Of a stretch of DNA of 64,000 nt, positions 56,932 through 64,000 are shown in pieces (position 1 is the stretch's first letter; the number at the start of each line of letters is the position of its first letter). Origin of the DNA: Clostridium sp. DL-VIII (GTDB taxonomy: Bacteria; Bacillota; Clostridia; Clostridiales; Clostridiaceae); assembly GCF_000230835.1 (NCBI RefSeq), contig NZ_CM001240.1, forward strand, positions 336,001 through 400,000. The letters are read 5' to 3'. The notes beneath the pieces were generated by a model. The model saw only the letters and a list, made by a program, of their open reading frames with translations. It had not been told where the DNA came from and made no database searches. Both the position numbers and the translations under genes were made by a program.

Positions 56932-57732
56932 ATGATCTTACTTGTTGATGCAGGTAATACTAATATTGTTTTGGGAGTACATGATGGAAAAGGTTACATA
57001 GCTAGTTGGCGTATTTCAAGTGAAGCAAATAAAACTTCAGATGAGTATAGTATACAAGTTATGCAATTATTTAATTTAAACAACATTGATCCGAAAGAGA
57101 TTACTGGAGTTATCGTTTCTTCCGTAGTTCCCAATATAATGCATTCTTTAGAGAATATGTTAAGAAAATGCTTTTGTCATGAACCTATAATAGTTGGACC
57201 AGGAATAAAAACAGGAATAAACATTAAATATGATAATCCTAAAGAAGTTGGAGCTGATAGAATAGTAAATGCTGTTGCAGCATATGAAATTTATAAGAGG
57301 TCAGTAATAATAATAGATTTTGGAACAGCTACAACTTTTTGTGCTGTGAGAGCTAATGGTGATTATCTTGGGGGATGCATATGTCCAGGAATAAGAATTT
57401 CGGCAGATGCCTTATTTGAAAGAGCTGCTAAGCTTCCTAGGGTAGAATTAGAAATGCCTAAAAATATGATTTGCAAAAATACAGTATCAAGTATGCAGGC
57501 AGGTATTTTATTTGGATATATTGGGCAAGTTGAATATATAGTTAAAAAGATGAAAAAAGAGATGAAAAATTCTAAATATAAAGAAGAACCTTTTGTATTA
57601 GCAACAGGTGGATTGGCTAATCTAATAGCTAAGGGAACTGATGTGATAGACAAGGTTGATTCAGAATTAACATTGGAAGGATTAAAATTACTTTATGAAA
57701 AAAACAATGAAGTAGAGAATACTGAAAAGTAA
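56932..57732 (+). CDS. coaX: Type III pantothenate kinase
   Basis: A 266-residue kinase of the ASKHA fold that starts coenzyme A synthesis by phosphorylating pantothenate. Motifs are [60 protein letters not shown] and [13 protein letters not shown]. The ATG at 56932 is seven bases from AAGGTGG; an in-frame GTG four codons upstream overlaps that site. In Bacillus coaX also follows ftsH; here fhs intervenes. dus follows 28 bases later. Confidence 0.95.
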   Translation: MILLVDAGNTNIVLGVHDGKGYIASWRISSEANKTSDEYSIQVMQLFNLNNIDPKEITGVIVSSVVPNIMHSLENMLRKCFCHEPIIVGPGIKTGINIKYDNPKEVGADRIVNAVAAYEIYKRSVIIIDFGTATTFCAVRANGDYLGGCICPGIRISADALFERAAKLPRVELEMPKNMICKNTVSSMQAGILFGYIGQVEYIVKKMKKEMKNSKYKEEPFVLATGGLANLIAKGTDVIDKVDSELTLEGLKLLYEKNNEVENTEK

Positions 57733-57760
57733 GAATTAAAAAGCAAGGAGTACATTCTAG

Positions 57761-58726
57761 ATGAAAATAGGAAACTTGACCTTTGAGAATAATATATTTT
57801 TGGCACCAATGGCTGGTGTAACAGATATATCATTCAGAGGACTATGTAAAGAAATGGGATGTGGATTAGTTTATACTGAAATGGTTAGCGCAAAAGCTTT
57901 ATATTACGGAAGCGAGAACACACAGGCCTTACTTAGAATTGCAGATGAAGAGAAACCAGTAGCGGCTCAGATATTTGGAAGAGAACCAGAAATAATGGCT
58001 GATATCTGTGAAAAATATTTAAATAGTAGAGAAGATATTTGTATTATTGATATAAATATGGGATGTCCCGCACCTAAAATTGTTAAAAATGGAGAAGGAT
58101 CCGCGTTAATGATGGAACCCGACCTTGCTTATCAAATTGTGAAGGCAATAAAGAAAGTATCAACAAAACCTGTTACTGTAAAGTTTAGAAAGGGATTTGA
58201 TGATGACAATGTCAATGCAGTGGAATTTGCAAAGGGAATGGAACAAGCAGGAGTTGATGCAATTGCTGTTCATGGACGAACTAGAAAACAAATGTATCAA
58301 GGAGTTGCTGATTGGGATATAATAAAAAAGGTTAAAGATAGTGTTTCTATTCCTGTAATAGGGAATGGAGATGTGTTTTCAGCAAATGATGCTATTAAAT
58401 TAAAGCGACTAACCAATTGCGATGGAATAATGGTTGCAAGAGGAAGTCAAGGAAACCCATGGATATTTAAACAGATAGTGAAGGCCTTAAAGGGTGAGCA
58501 AATAGAAGAAATTTCGAATAAGGAAAAAATTGAAATGTGCCTCAAGCATTATGCTTTAGCACTTAAATATGATGGAGAGTTCAAGGCAATAAGAGAAATG
58601 CGTAAACATGCTTCATGGTATTTAAAAGGGCTTCCAAGAAGTGCAGAGATTAAGAATGTAATTAATAGCCAAAGTGATAGTAAAGAAGTAATTAGAATTT
58701 TGAAAAAATATAAAGAAGAAATATAG
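57761..58726 (+). CDS. dus: tRNA-dihydrouridine synthase (DusB type)
   Basis: A 321-residue FMN enzyme that reduces specific uridines in tRNA. A TIM barrel opens with LAPMAGVTDISFRGLCKEMG; IDINMGCPAPKIVKNGEGSA carries the catalytic Cys; AVHGRTRKQMYQG and VIGNGDVFSANDA bind FMN. A small helical C-terminal domain follows. It sits next to coaX and, after a gap and greA, lysS, as yacF precedes lysS in Bacillus. Confidence 0.95.
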   Translation: MKIGNLTFENNIFLAPMAGVTDISFRGLCKEMGCGLVYTEMVSAKALYYGSENTQALLRIADEEKPVAAQIFGREPEIMADICEKYLNSREDICIIDINMGCPAPKIVKNGEGSALMMEPDLAYQIVKAIKKVSTKPVTVKFRKGFDDDNVNAVEFAKGMEQAGVDAIAVHGRTRKQMYQGVADWDIIKKVKDSVSIPVIGNGDVFSANDAIKLKRLTNCDGIMVARGSQGNPWIFKQIVKALKGEQIEEISNKEKIEMCLKHYALALKYDGEFKAIREMRKHASWYLKGLPRSAEIKNVINSQSDSKEVIRILKKYKEEI

Positions 58727-59032
58727 AGCAAAATAATATTAGAATAAATTATGAGATTTTATCATATTATTAATATTCAGAAGAATGTAATATATGTTGC
58801 AGTTAGTTTTATGAAATTTATATCCTAGTATTTACTTAACTTACAACCATACTAAATGTAATTTTAATATTGCAATATATATTATATAAAGTAAATAAAA
58901 TTTTTCAGCATATACTACTATTAAATATATCTTATAACATATATTTAATAGGGTTACTTAACCTAAGTCAGTTGTGAATTTTATAAGGTAAATCAAAGTT
59001 TAACGGCATAAATTGCTTGAGGATAGGATTTA
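58727..59032. other. Non-coding gap between dus and the greA promoter
   Basis: About 300 bases of AT-rich DNA with no coding frame, tRNA or clear terminator. Nothing else is recognised in it. Confidence 0.4.
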
Positions 59033-59061
59033 TTGACATATCAAATATGCTGATTTATAAT
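59033..59061 (+). promoter_or_regulatory. Consensus promoter of greA-lysS
   Basis: Perfect TTGACA (59033-59038), 17-bp spacer and perfect TATAAT (59056-59061). The start near 59068 leaves a leader of about 190 bases before greA. Confidence 0.85.
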
Positions 59062-59256
59062 TAGTTAAATGATTTTGAGGTTAAAAGTTTACTTTGCACT
59101 ATTTCAAAATTTAATTTAATTATTTTATTGAAGTACAACATTTTAATAATATTGATTGTCTAAATTGATTCGCGTAATGCTTAATTTAAGATGAATTCAA
59201 TGAATACGATTATTAAAATAATAAATATATAAGGTTTTAAAGGGGAGTTAAAGTAT

Positions 59257-59739
59257 ATGAGCCAATCAAAACAATATGTAATGACTTATGAAGGTGTTAA
59301 AAAGTTAGAAACTGAACTTGAATATTTAAAAACTGTAAAAAGAAAAGAAATAACTGAAAAAATAAAAATTGCTTTAGGATATGGAGACTTAAGTGAAAAC
59401 TCTGAATATGATGAAGCTAAAAACGACCAAGCATTTACAGAAGGAAGAATAATTCAATTAGAAAATATGTTAAAGAATGCAGTTGTCGTTGATGAATCTG
59501 AAATTCCAAGTGATATTGTATCAGTTGGATCAAAAGTTAAAGTTAAAGATTATGAATTTGATGAAGAAGTTGAATATTCAATAGTGGGTTCAGCGGAAGC
59601 AGATCCTATGAATTTTAAAATATCAAACGAATCACCGGTTGGTAACGCCTTAGTTGGGAAAAAAGTTGGTGACATAGTGGAAGTAATAATTCCTGATGGA
59701 GTGAACAAGTTTGAGATTTTAGAAATAAGTAGAAGTTAA
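59257..59739 (+). CDS. greA: Transcription elongation factor GreA
   Basis: A 160-residue factor that rescues backtracked RNA polymerase by stimulating transcript cleavage. The N-terminal coiled coil (about 1-78) has the acidic tip region [20 protein letters not shown] and [13 protein letters not shown]. The C-terminal FKBP-like domain includes [10 protein letters not shown] and [24 protein letters not shown] lies before the ATG. lysS follows 13 bases after its stop, so they form an operon. Confidence 0.97.
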   Translation: MSQSKQYVMTYEGVKKLETELEYLKTVKRKEITEKIKIALGYGDLSENSEYDEAKNDQAFTEGRIIQLENMLKNAVVVDESEIPSDIVSVGSKVKVKDYEFDEEVEYSIVGSAEADPMNFKISNESPVGNALVGKKVGDIVEVIIPDGVNKFEILEISRS

Positions 59740-59752
59740 TTGGAGGTACAAT

Positions 59753-61258
59753 ATGTCAACAGAAGAAATGAGTATGCAGGAGTTAGAATCTCAATACAGT
59801 GAACAAGAAGGACTTCGAAGAGCTAAATTAACAGAGTTACAGAATGCAGGGAAAGATCCTTTTGATGTTTATAAAATTAATAGAACTCATACATCAGAAG
59901 AAGTTAAAGCTAATTATGATGAGTTAGAAGGTAAGGAAGTAACTGTTGTAGGAAGAATAATGTCTAAAAGAGGTCAAGGAAAAGTAGTCTTTTCAGATAT
60001 ACATGATATTGATGGGAAAATACAATTATTCTTAAAAATAGATAAGGTAGGGGAAGAAAACTTAAAGCAATATAAGACACTTGATTTAGGAGATTGGGTA
60101 GCAGTAACTGGAGAAGTATTCAAAACAAAAACAGAAGAAGTAACAGTAAATGCTAATACTTTTGAATTGATTTGTAAATCCTTAAAACCACTTCCAGAAA
60201 AGTGGCATGGATTAAAGGATCCAGATTTAAGATATAGACAAAGAGAAGTAGATATAATTACTAATCCGGAAGTAAAAACTACATTTATAAAGAGAAGTAA
60301 GATTATATCTGCAATGAGAGAATTCTTGGATAATAAAGGATTTTTGGAAGTAGAAACTCCAATTCTTTCCCCAATAGCAGGAGGTGCTGCTGCAAGACCA
60401 TTTATAACTCATCACAATACTTTAGATATGGATATGTATTTAAGAATTGCAACTGAATTATATCTTAAGAGACTAATAGTTGCCGGATTTGAAAAAGTAT
60501 ATGAAATAGGTAGAAATTTCAGAAATGAAGGTATGGACGTAAGACATAATCCAGAATTTACTGCAATTGAATTATATGAAGCATACTCAGATTATAATGA
60601 TATGATGGAAATAACAGAAAATATGGTTGCATATATTTGTGAAAAAATAAATGGAACAACTAAAGTTACTTATCAAGGAACAGAAATAGACTTTGCTCCA
60701 CCATGGAGAAGAGTAACTATGGTAGATGTTGTTAAGGAACATGCAGGTGTAGACTTTAATGAAATTAAGTCAAATGAAGAAGCTCAAGCTATAGCTAAAG
60801 AAAAGCATTTAGAATTTGCTAAGCCTTTAGAGACAGTTACAAAAGGTGATGTATTAAATGCTTTATATGAAGAATTTGGTGAAGCTAATATGATTCAACC
60901 TACATTTGTAATGGATTATCCAGTTGAAATATCACCTCTTACAAAAAAGAAAAGAGGAAATCCAGAATTTACTGAAAGATTTGAAGGCTTTGTATTTGGT
61001 AGAGAACTTTGCAATGCATATTCAGAATTAAATGATCCAATAGTTCAAAGACAAAGATTTGAGCAACAAGCTAAGGAAAGAGAATTAGGTGATGATGAAG
61101 CATATTTATTAGATGAGCAGTTCATGAGTGCTCTTGAAACAGGTATGCCGCCTACAGGTGGAATGGGAATGGGTATAGACAGACTTATAATGTTCTTAAC
61201 TGATTCAGCATCAATTAGAGACGTTATACTATTCCCAACAATGAGACCACAAAAGTAA
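59753..61258 (+). CDS. lysS: Lysine-tRNA ligase (class II)
   Basis: A 501-residue class IIb synthetase. An N-terminal OB anticodon-binding domain ([20 protein letters not shown]) is followed by the catalytic domain: motif 1 around [20 protein letters not shown], motif 2 [19 protein letters not shown] and motif 3 [21 protein letters not shown] precedes the ATG. Genes for tRNA-Asn follow. Confidence 0.97.
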   Translation: MSTEEMSMQELESQYSEQEGLRRAKLTELQNAGKDPFDVYKINRTHTSEEVKANYDELEGKEVTVVGRIMSKRGQGKVVFSDIHDIDGKIQLFLKIDKVGEENLKQYKTLDLGDWVAVTGEVFKTKTEEVTVNANTFELICKSLKPLPEKWHGLKDPDLRYRQREVDIITNPEVKTTFIKRSKIISAMREFLDNKGFLEVETPILSPIAGGAAARPFITHHNTLDMDMYLRIATELYLKRLIVAGFEKVYEIGRNFRNEGMDVRHNPEFTAIELYEAYSDYNDMMEITENMVAYICEKINGTTKVTYQGTEIDFAPPWRRVTMVDVVKEHAGVDFNEIKSNEEAQAIAKEKHLEFAKPLETVTKGDVLNALYEEFGEANMIQPTFVMDYPVEISPLTKKKRGNPEFTERFEGFVFGRELCNAYSELNDPIVQRQRFEQQAKERELGDDEAYLLDEQFMSALETGMPPTGGMGMGIDRLIMFLTDSASIRDVILFPTMRPQK

Positions 61259-61289
61259 TATAGATCTTTAAAAGTTTAGATACAGAGTA

Positions 61290-61336
61290 AAAAGGTTCAT
61301 GTGTGCTCCTAGTTGGGTATGGCATGAACTTTTTTA
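61290..61336 (+). terminator. Intrinsic terminator after lysS
   Basis: AAAAGGTTCATG (61290-61301) pairs with CATGAACTTTTT (61323-61334) with one G-U, and T follows. Confidence 0.85.
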
Positions 61337-61460
61337 TTCTGTATTGTTATAATATGCTTACTTGAGTTTGCTTCATATCTTACTGACTATAAACAATTTA
61401 GTTTTAGCAATTATAAGATATGTTACCTAAAATAATTAATTATAAATTTATTAAAAACGC

Positions 61461-61488
61461 TTGCATAATTTCAAAAAGCTGATATAAT
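61461..61488 (+). promoter_or_regulatory. Promoter of tRNA-Asn copy 1
   Basis: TTGCAT (61461-61466), 16-bp spacer, perfect TATAAT (61483-61488), 17 bases before the tRNA. The same promoter precedes the other two copies at 61839-61866 and 62221-62248. Confidence 0.8.
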
Positions 61489-61505
61489 AGATTAAGTAAT
61501 GACGT

Positions 61506-61580
<75 letters not shown>

Positions 61581-61615
61581 TTTTTTTATTTAAAAATAAT
61601 ATTTGATAAAGAATT

Positions 61616-61643
61616 AGAGTGGAAGTATTTTCTGCTCTTTTGT
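61616..61643 (+). terminator. Hairpin after tRNA-Asn copy 1
   Basis: AGAGTGGAA (61616-61624) pairs with TTCTGCTCT (61630-61638), then TTTTGTTTT. The homologous hairpin after copy 2 keeps the fold with changed bases. Confidence 0.7.
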
Positions 61644-61838
61644 TTTATTAAGAAATAATATAATATTTATGTTAATATGTTTATTATGATAATTAATGTA
61701 TTGAATTAAATGATTATGTTAGGTTATTTTTATTGTTTTTACTTAAATTTTCATTATAGCTGAAGCTAGAGAAAAACATTGGTTTCTGAATTATAAGAAA
61801 AATAAAATCAGACAAATGATAAAAAATGAAAAATAGGG

Positions 61839-61866
61839 TTGCATAATTTTAAAAAGCTGATATAAT
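61839..61866 (+). promoter_or_regulatory. Promoter of tRNA-Asn copy 2
   Basis: TTGCAT (61839-61844), 16-bp spacer, TATAAT (61861-61866). Confidence 0.8.
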
Positions 61867-61883
61867 AGACTAAGTAATGACGT

Positions 61884-61958
<75 letters not shown>

Positions 61959-61992
61959 TTTTTTTATTTAAAGATAATATTTGATAGAAAAT

Positions 61993-62020
61993 CAGGGTGG
62001 GAAGTACTTTCTGCCCTGTT
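61993..62020 (+). terminator. Hairpin after tRNA-Asn copy 2
   Basis: CAGGGTGGGAA (61993-62003) pairs with TTTCTGCCCTG (62008-62018), followed by TTGTTAT. Compared with copy 1 an A-U pair has become G-C. Confidence 0.65.
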
Positions 62021-62220
62021 GTTATATTAAAAAATAATAGAGATAGAGTATGTATATTAATTTATTTACTATTAGGTAACGTATGAAGTGATTATGGTAA
62101 TATGATTTCTTTGAATTATTATTTGATTCTGATCCATATGTCAAAGAATATATTTACGTAGTAAATATATAAGAAAATAGAGTGATAAAAAAATAGTAGT
62201 AAAAAAATAAAAAAATAGGG

Positions 62221-62248
62221 TTGCATAATTTAAAAAAGCTGATATAAT
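62221..62248 (+). promoter_or_regulatory. Promoter of tRNA-Asn copy 3
   Basis: TTGCAT (62221-62226), 16-bp spacer, TATAAT (62243-62248). Confidence 0.8.
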
Positions 62249-62265
62249 AGATTAAGTAATGACGT

Positions 62266-62340
<75 letters not shown>

Positions 62341-62373
62341 TTTTTTTATATTTTTTTAGACTATATTTTTATA

Positions 62374-62401
62374 TTGACAGAAATGTTAATTTTGTTAAAA
62401 T
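62374..62401 (+). promoter_or_regulatory. Promoter of glyS
   Basis: Perfect TTGACA (62374-62379), 16-bp spacer, TAAAAT (62396-62401), upstream of the T-box leader. Confidence 0.6.
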
Positions 62402-62445
62402 TAATTTATAAATTAAATATGCACGTTTAAGAAAGAATAGTAATC

Positions 62446-62612
62446 TGAAAGTCAATTATAGAGAGATGGTGTTTGGTGAGAATCATTATTGATTTGTGAT
62501 GAATGGCGCTTTTTAGTGCAAAGGTATTTTAAGAAGAAAGATGGGCCTAAGCCAAGAAGGGTGGAACCGCGGAATTATAATTTCGTCCCTTTGTGGTTAG
62601 GGCTTTTTTTAT
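62446..62612 (+). promoter_or_regulatory. Glycine T-box riboswitch and terminator of glyS
   Basis: The T-box core AAGGGTGGAACCGCGG (62557-62572) is exact. Stem I lies at about 62455-62530, with GGC at 62505-62507 as the likely Gly specifier codon. A terminator with the arms around AGGG and CCCTT and then GGTTAGGGC is followed by T7 (to about 62610). Uncharged tRNA-Gly would stabilise the antiterminator and turn on glyS. The exact specifier position is inferred. Confidence 0.93.
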
Positions 62613-62643
62613 TTTTATAAAAATGTATTTGGAGGGATAAACG

Positions 62644-64000
62644 ATGGCAGTAGAAAAGACAATGGATAAGATTGTAGCACTTTGTAAAAACAGAGGATTT
62701 GTATTCCCAGGCTCAGATATATATGGTGGGTTAGCTAACTCATGGGATTATGGTCCTTTAGGCGTAGAATTCAAAAATAATGTAAAAAGAGCATGGTGGA
62801 AGAAATTTGTTCAAGAAAGTCCTTATAATGTAGGATTAGACTCAGCTATTTTAATGAATAGTGAAGTTTGGGTGGCATCAGGACACGTTGGTGGTTTCTC
62901 AGACCCACTAATGGATTGCAAAGAATGTAAAGCAAGATTTAGAGCAGATAAGCTGGTTGAAGATCATATGACAGCTAATGGTGCAGAAGTAGCAAGCGCT
63001 GATGGATGGTCTAATGAACAATTAAAAGAATATATTGAAAGTAATAATATAGTTTGTCCTAAATGTGGAAAAATGAATTACACAGATATAAGAAAATTTA
63101 ATCTTATGTATAAAACTTTCCAAGGTGTTACTGAGGATGCTAAGTCAGAAATTTATTTACGACCTGAAACAGCACAAGGTATATTTGTTAATTTTAAGGC
63201 GGTTCAAAGAACTTCAAGAAAGAAAGTTCCGTTTGGTATAGCTCAAATAGGTAAATCTTTTAGAAATGAAATTACTCCTGGTAACTTCATATTTAGAATA
63301 AGAGAATTTGAACAGATGGAATTGGAGTTCTTCTGTAAACCAGGAACTGATTTAGAATGGCATAAATATTGGAAGGACTATTGCTGGAACTTCTTGCTAA
63401 ATCTGAATGTTAAACCAGAAAACTTAAGAATGAGAGATCATGGAGAAGAGGAGTTATCATTCTACTCAAATGCAACTTCTGATATAGAATACCTATTCCC
63501 ATTTGGTTGGGGAGAACTTTGGGGTATAGCAGACAGAACTGATTATGACTTGACTAAACATCAAGAACATTCAGGTCAAGATCTAAGTTATTTAGATCAA
63601 ACAACTAATGAAAAATATATACCATATGTTATAGAACCATCATTAGGTGCAGATAGAGTTACATTAGCATTTTTAATTGAAGCTTATGATGAAGAAGAAT
63701 TAGAGGATGGAGATGTTAGAACAGTAATGCATTTACATCCAGCATTAGCTCCATTTAAAGCAGCTGTATTACCTCTTTCTAAAAAGCTTTCTGAAAAAGC
63801 TTTAGATGTTTATGCTGAATTAAGCAAAAAGTTCAACCTTGATTTTGATGAAACAGGAAGCATAGGAAAGAGATATAGAAGACAGGATGAGATTGGAACT
63901 CCATATTGTATAACAATTGATTTTGATACTTTAGAAGATGAAGCAGTTACTATTAGAAACAGAGACACAATGGAACAAGAAAGAGTTAAGATAAGTGAAT
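62644..64000 (+). CDS. glyS: Glycine-tRNA ligase, single-chain type (3' end outside window)
   Basis: The first 452 residues of the homodimeric, eukaryote-like glycyl-tRNA synthetase (not the alpha2-beta2 kind). Visible are [37 protein letters not shown], zinc-type CKECK and [19 protein letters not shown] (Gly recognition), [20 protein letters not shown] (motif 2) and [14 protein letters not shown] (motif 3). The C-terminal anticodon domain has begun ([15 protein letters not shown]). TTGGAGGG precedes the ATG. Controlled by the T-box upstream. Confidence 0.97.
   Translation, partial: MAVEKTMDKIVALCKNRGFVFPGSDIYGGLANSWDYGPLGVEFKNNVKRAWWKKFVQESPYNVGLDSAILMNSEVWVASGHVGGFSDPLMDCKECKARFRADKLVEDHMTANGAEVASADGWSNEQLKEYIESNNIVCPKCGKMNYTDIRKFNLMYKTFQGVTEDAKSEIYLRPETAQGIFVNFKAVQRTSRKKVPFGIAQIGKSFRNEITPGNFIFRIREFEQMELEFFCKPGTDLEWHKYWKDYCWNFLLNLNVKPENLRMRDHGEEELSFYSNATSDIEYLFPFGWGELWGIADRTDYDLTKHQEHSGQDLSYLDQTTNEKYIPYVIEPSLGADRVTLAFLIEAYDEEELEDGDVRTVMHLHPALAPFKAAVLPLSKKLSEKALDVYAELSKKFNLDFDETGSIGKRYRRQDEIGTPYCITIDFDTLEDEAVTIRNRDTMEQERVKISE

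Overview
The window is about 64 kb of very AT-rich DNA from a low-GC, anaerobic, spore-forming Firmicute. It is most likely a Clostridium sensu stricto (cluster I) species near the C. beijerinckii / C. butyricum / C. acetobutylicum group. The evidence is the codon use, strong GGAGG ribosome sites, frequent TTG and GTG starts, a glycyl-radical (anaerobic) ribonucleotide reductase, a monocluster ferredoxin, and many sporulation genes (spoVG, spoVT, spoVB, yabP, yabQ, spoIIE). The genus is inferred from gene content and order, not from a marker-gene comparison. I see no prophage, insertion sequence or CRISPR array.

Much of the window keeps the near-origin gene order known from Bacillus subtilis: metG, tatD, a 3D-domain protein, rnmV and rsmA at the left; then, further right, purR, spoVG, glmU, prs, pth, mfd, spoVT, spoVB, yabN/mazG, rqcP, yabP, yabQ, divIC, yabR, tRNAs, spoIIE, tilS, hpt, ftsH, coaX, dus and lysS. 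Between rsmA and purR (about 4.5-28 kb) lies lineage-specific content. It holds a proline-rich protein of unknown function, lgt with an overlapping lipoprotein gene, an Mrp ATPase, a ferredoxin, thiT under a TPP riboswitch, nrdD and nrdG split by a (homo)citrate synthase-aconitase pair, an aldose-epimerase-like protein, a GtrA/glycosyltransferase pair, an HD-GYP protein, serC, asnS, a phosphodiesterase and murC.

From 28 to 46 kb the genes read rightward: purR, spoVG, glmU, prs, a two-component system, pth-mfd, a foldase lipoprotein, spoVT, spoVB, mazG, HU and the yabP-yabQ-divIC group. At 46.9-47.85 kb is a tRNA operon made by tandem duplication (Leu, fMet, elongator Met, Leu, fMet, decayed Leu, fMet, Leu). 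After it come spoIIE, tilS-hpt-ftsH, fhs, coaX-dus, greA-lysS, three tandem tRNA-Asn genes each with its own promoter, and a glycine T-box in front of glyS, which runs off the right edge.

The most interesting non-coding signal is a pair of related structured RNAs. One lies downstream of metG (about 275-485, +) and one upstream of asnS (about 25431-25690, -). They share conserved loops on helices whose sequence differs but whose pairing is kept. Other signals worth a look are competing hairpins that mask the spoVB ribosome site, a perfect hairpin at the 5' end of the lgt mRNA, a compensatory change in the hairpins after the tRNA-Asn copies, a sigma-H promoter in front of spoVG, and a 21-bp-spaced promoter in front of spoIIE.
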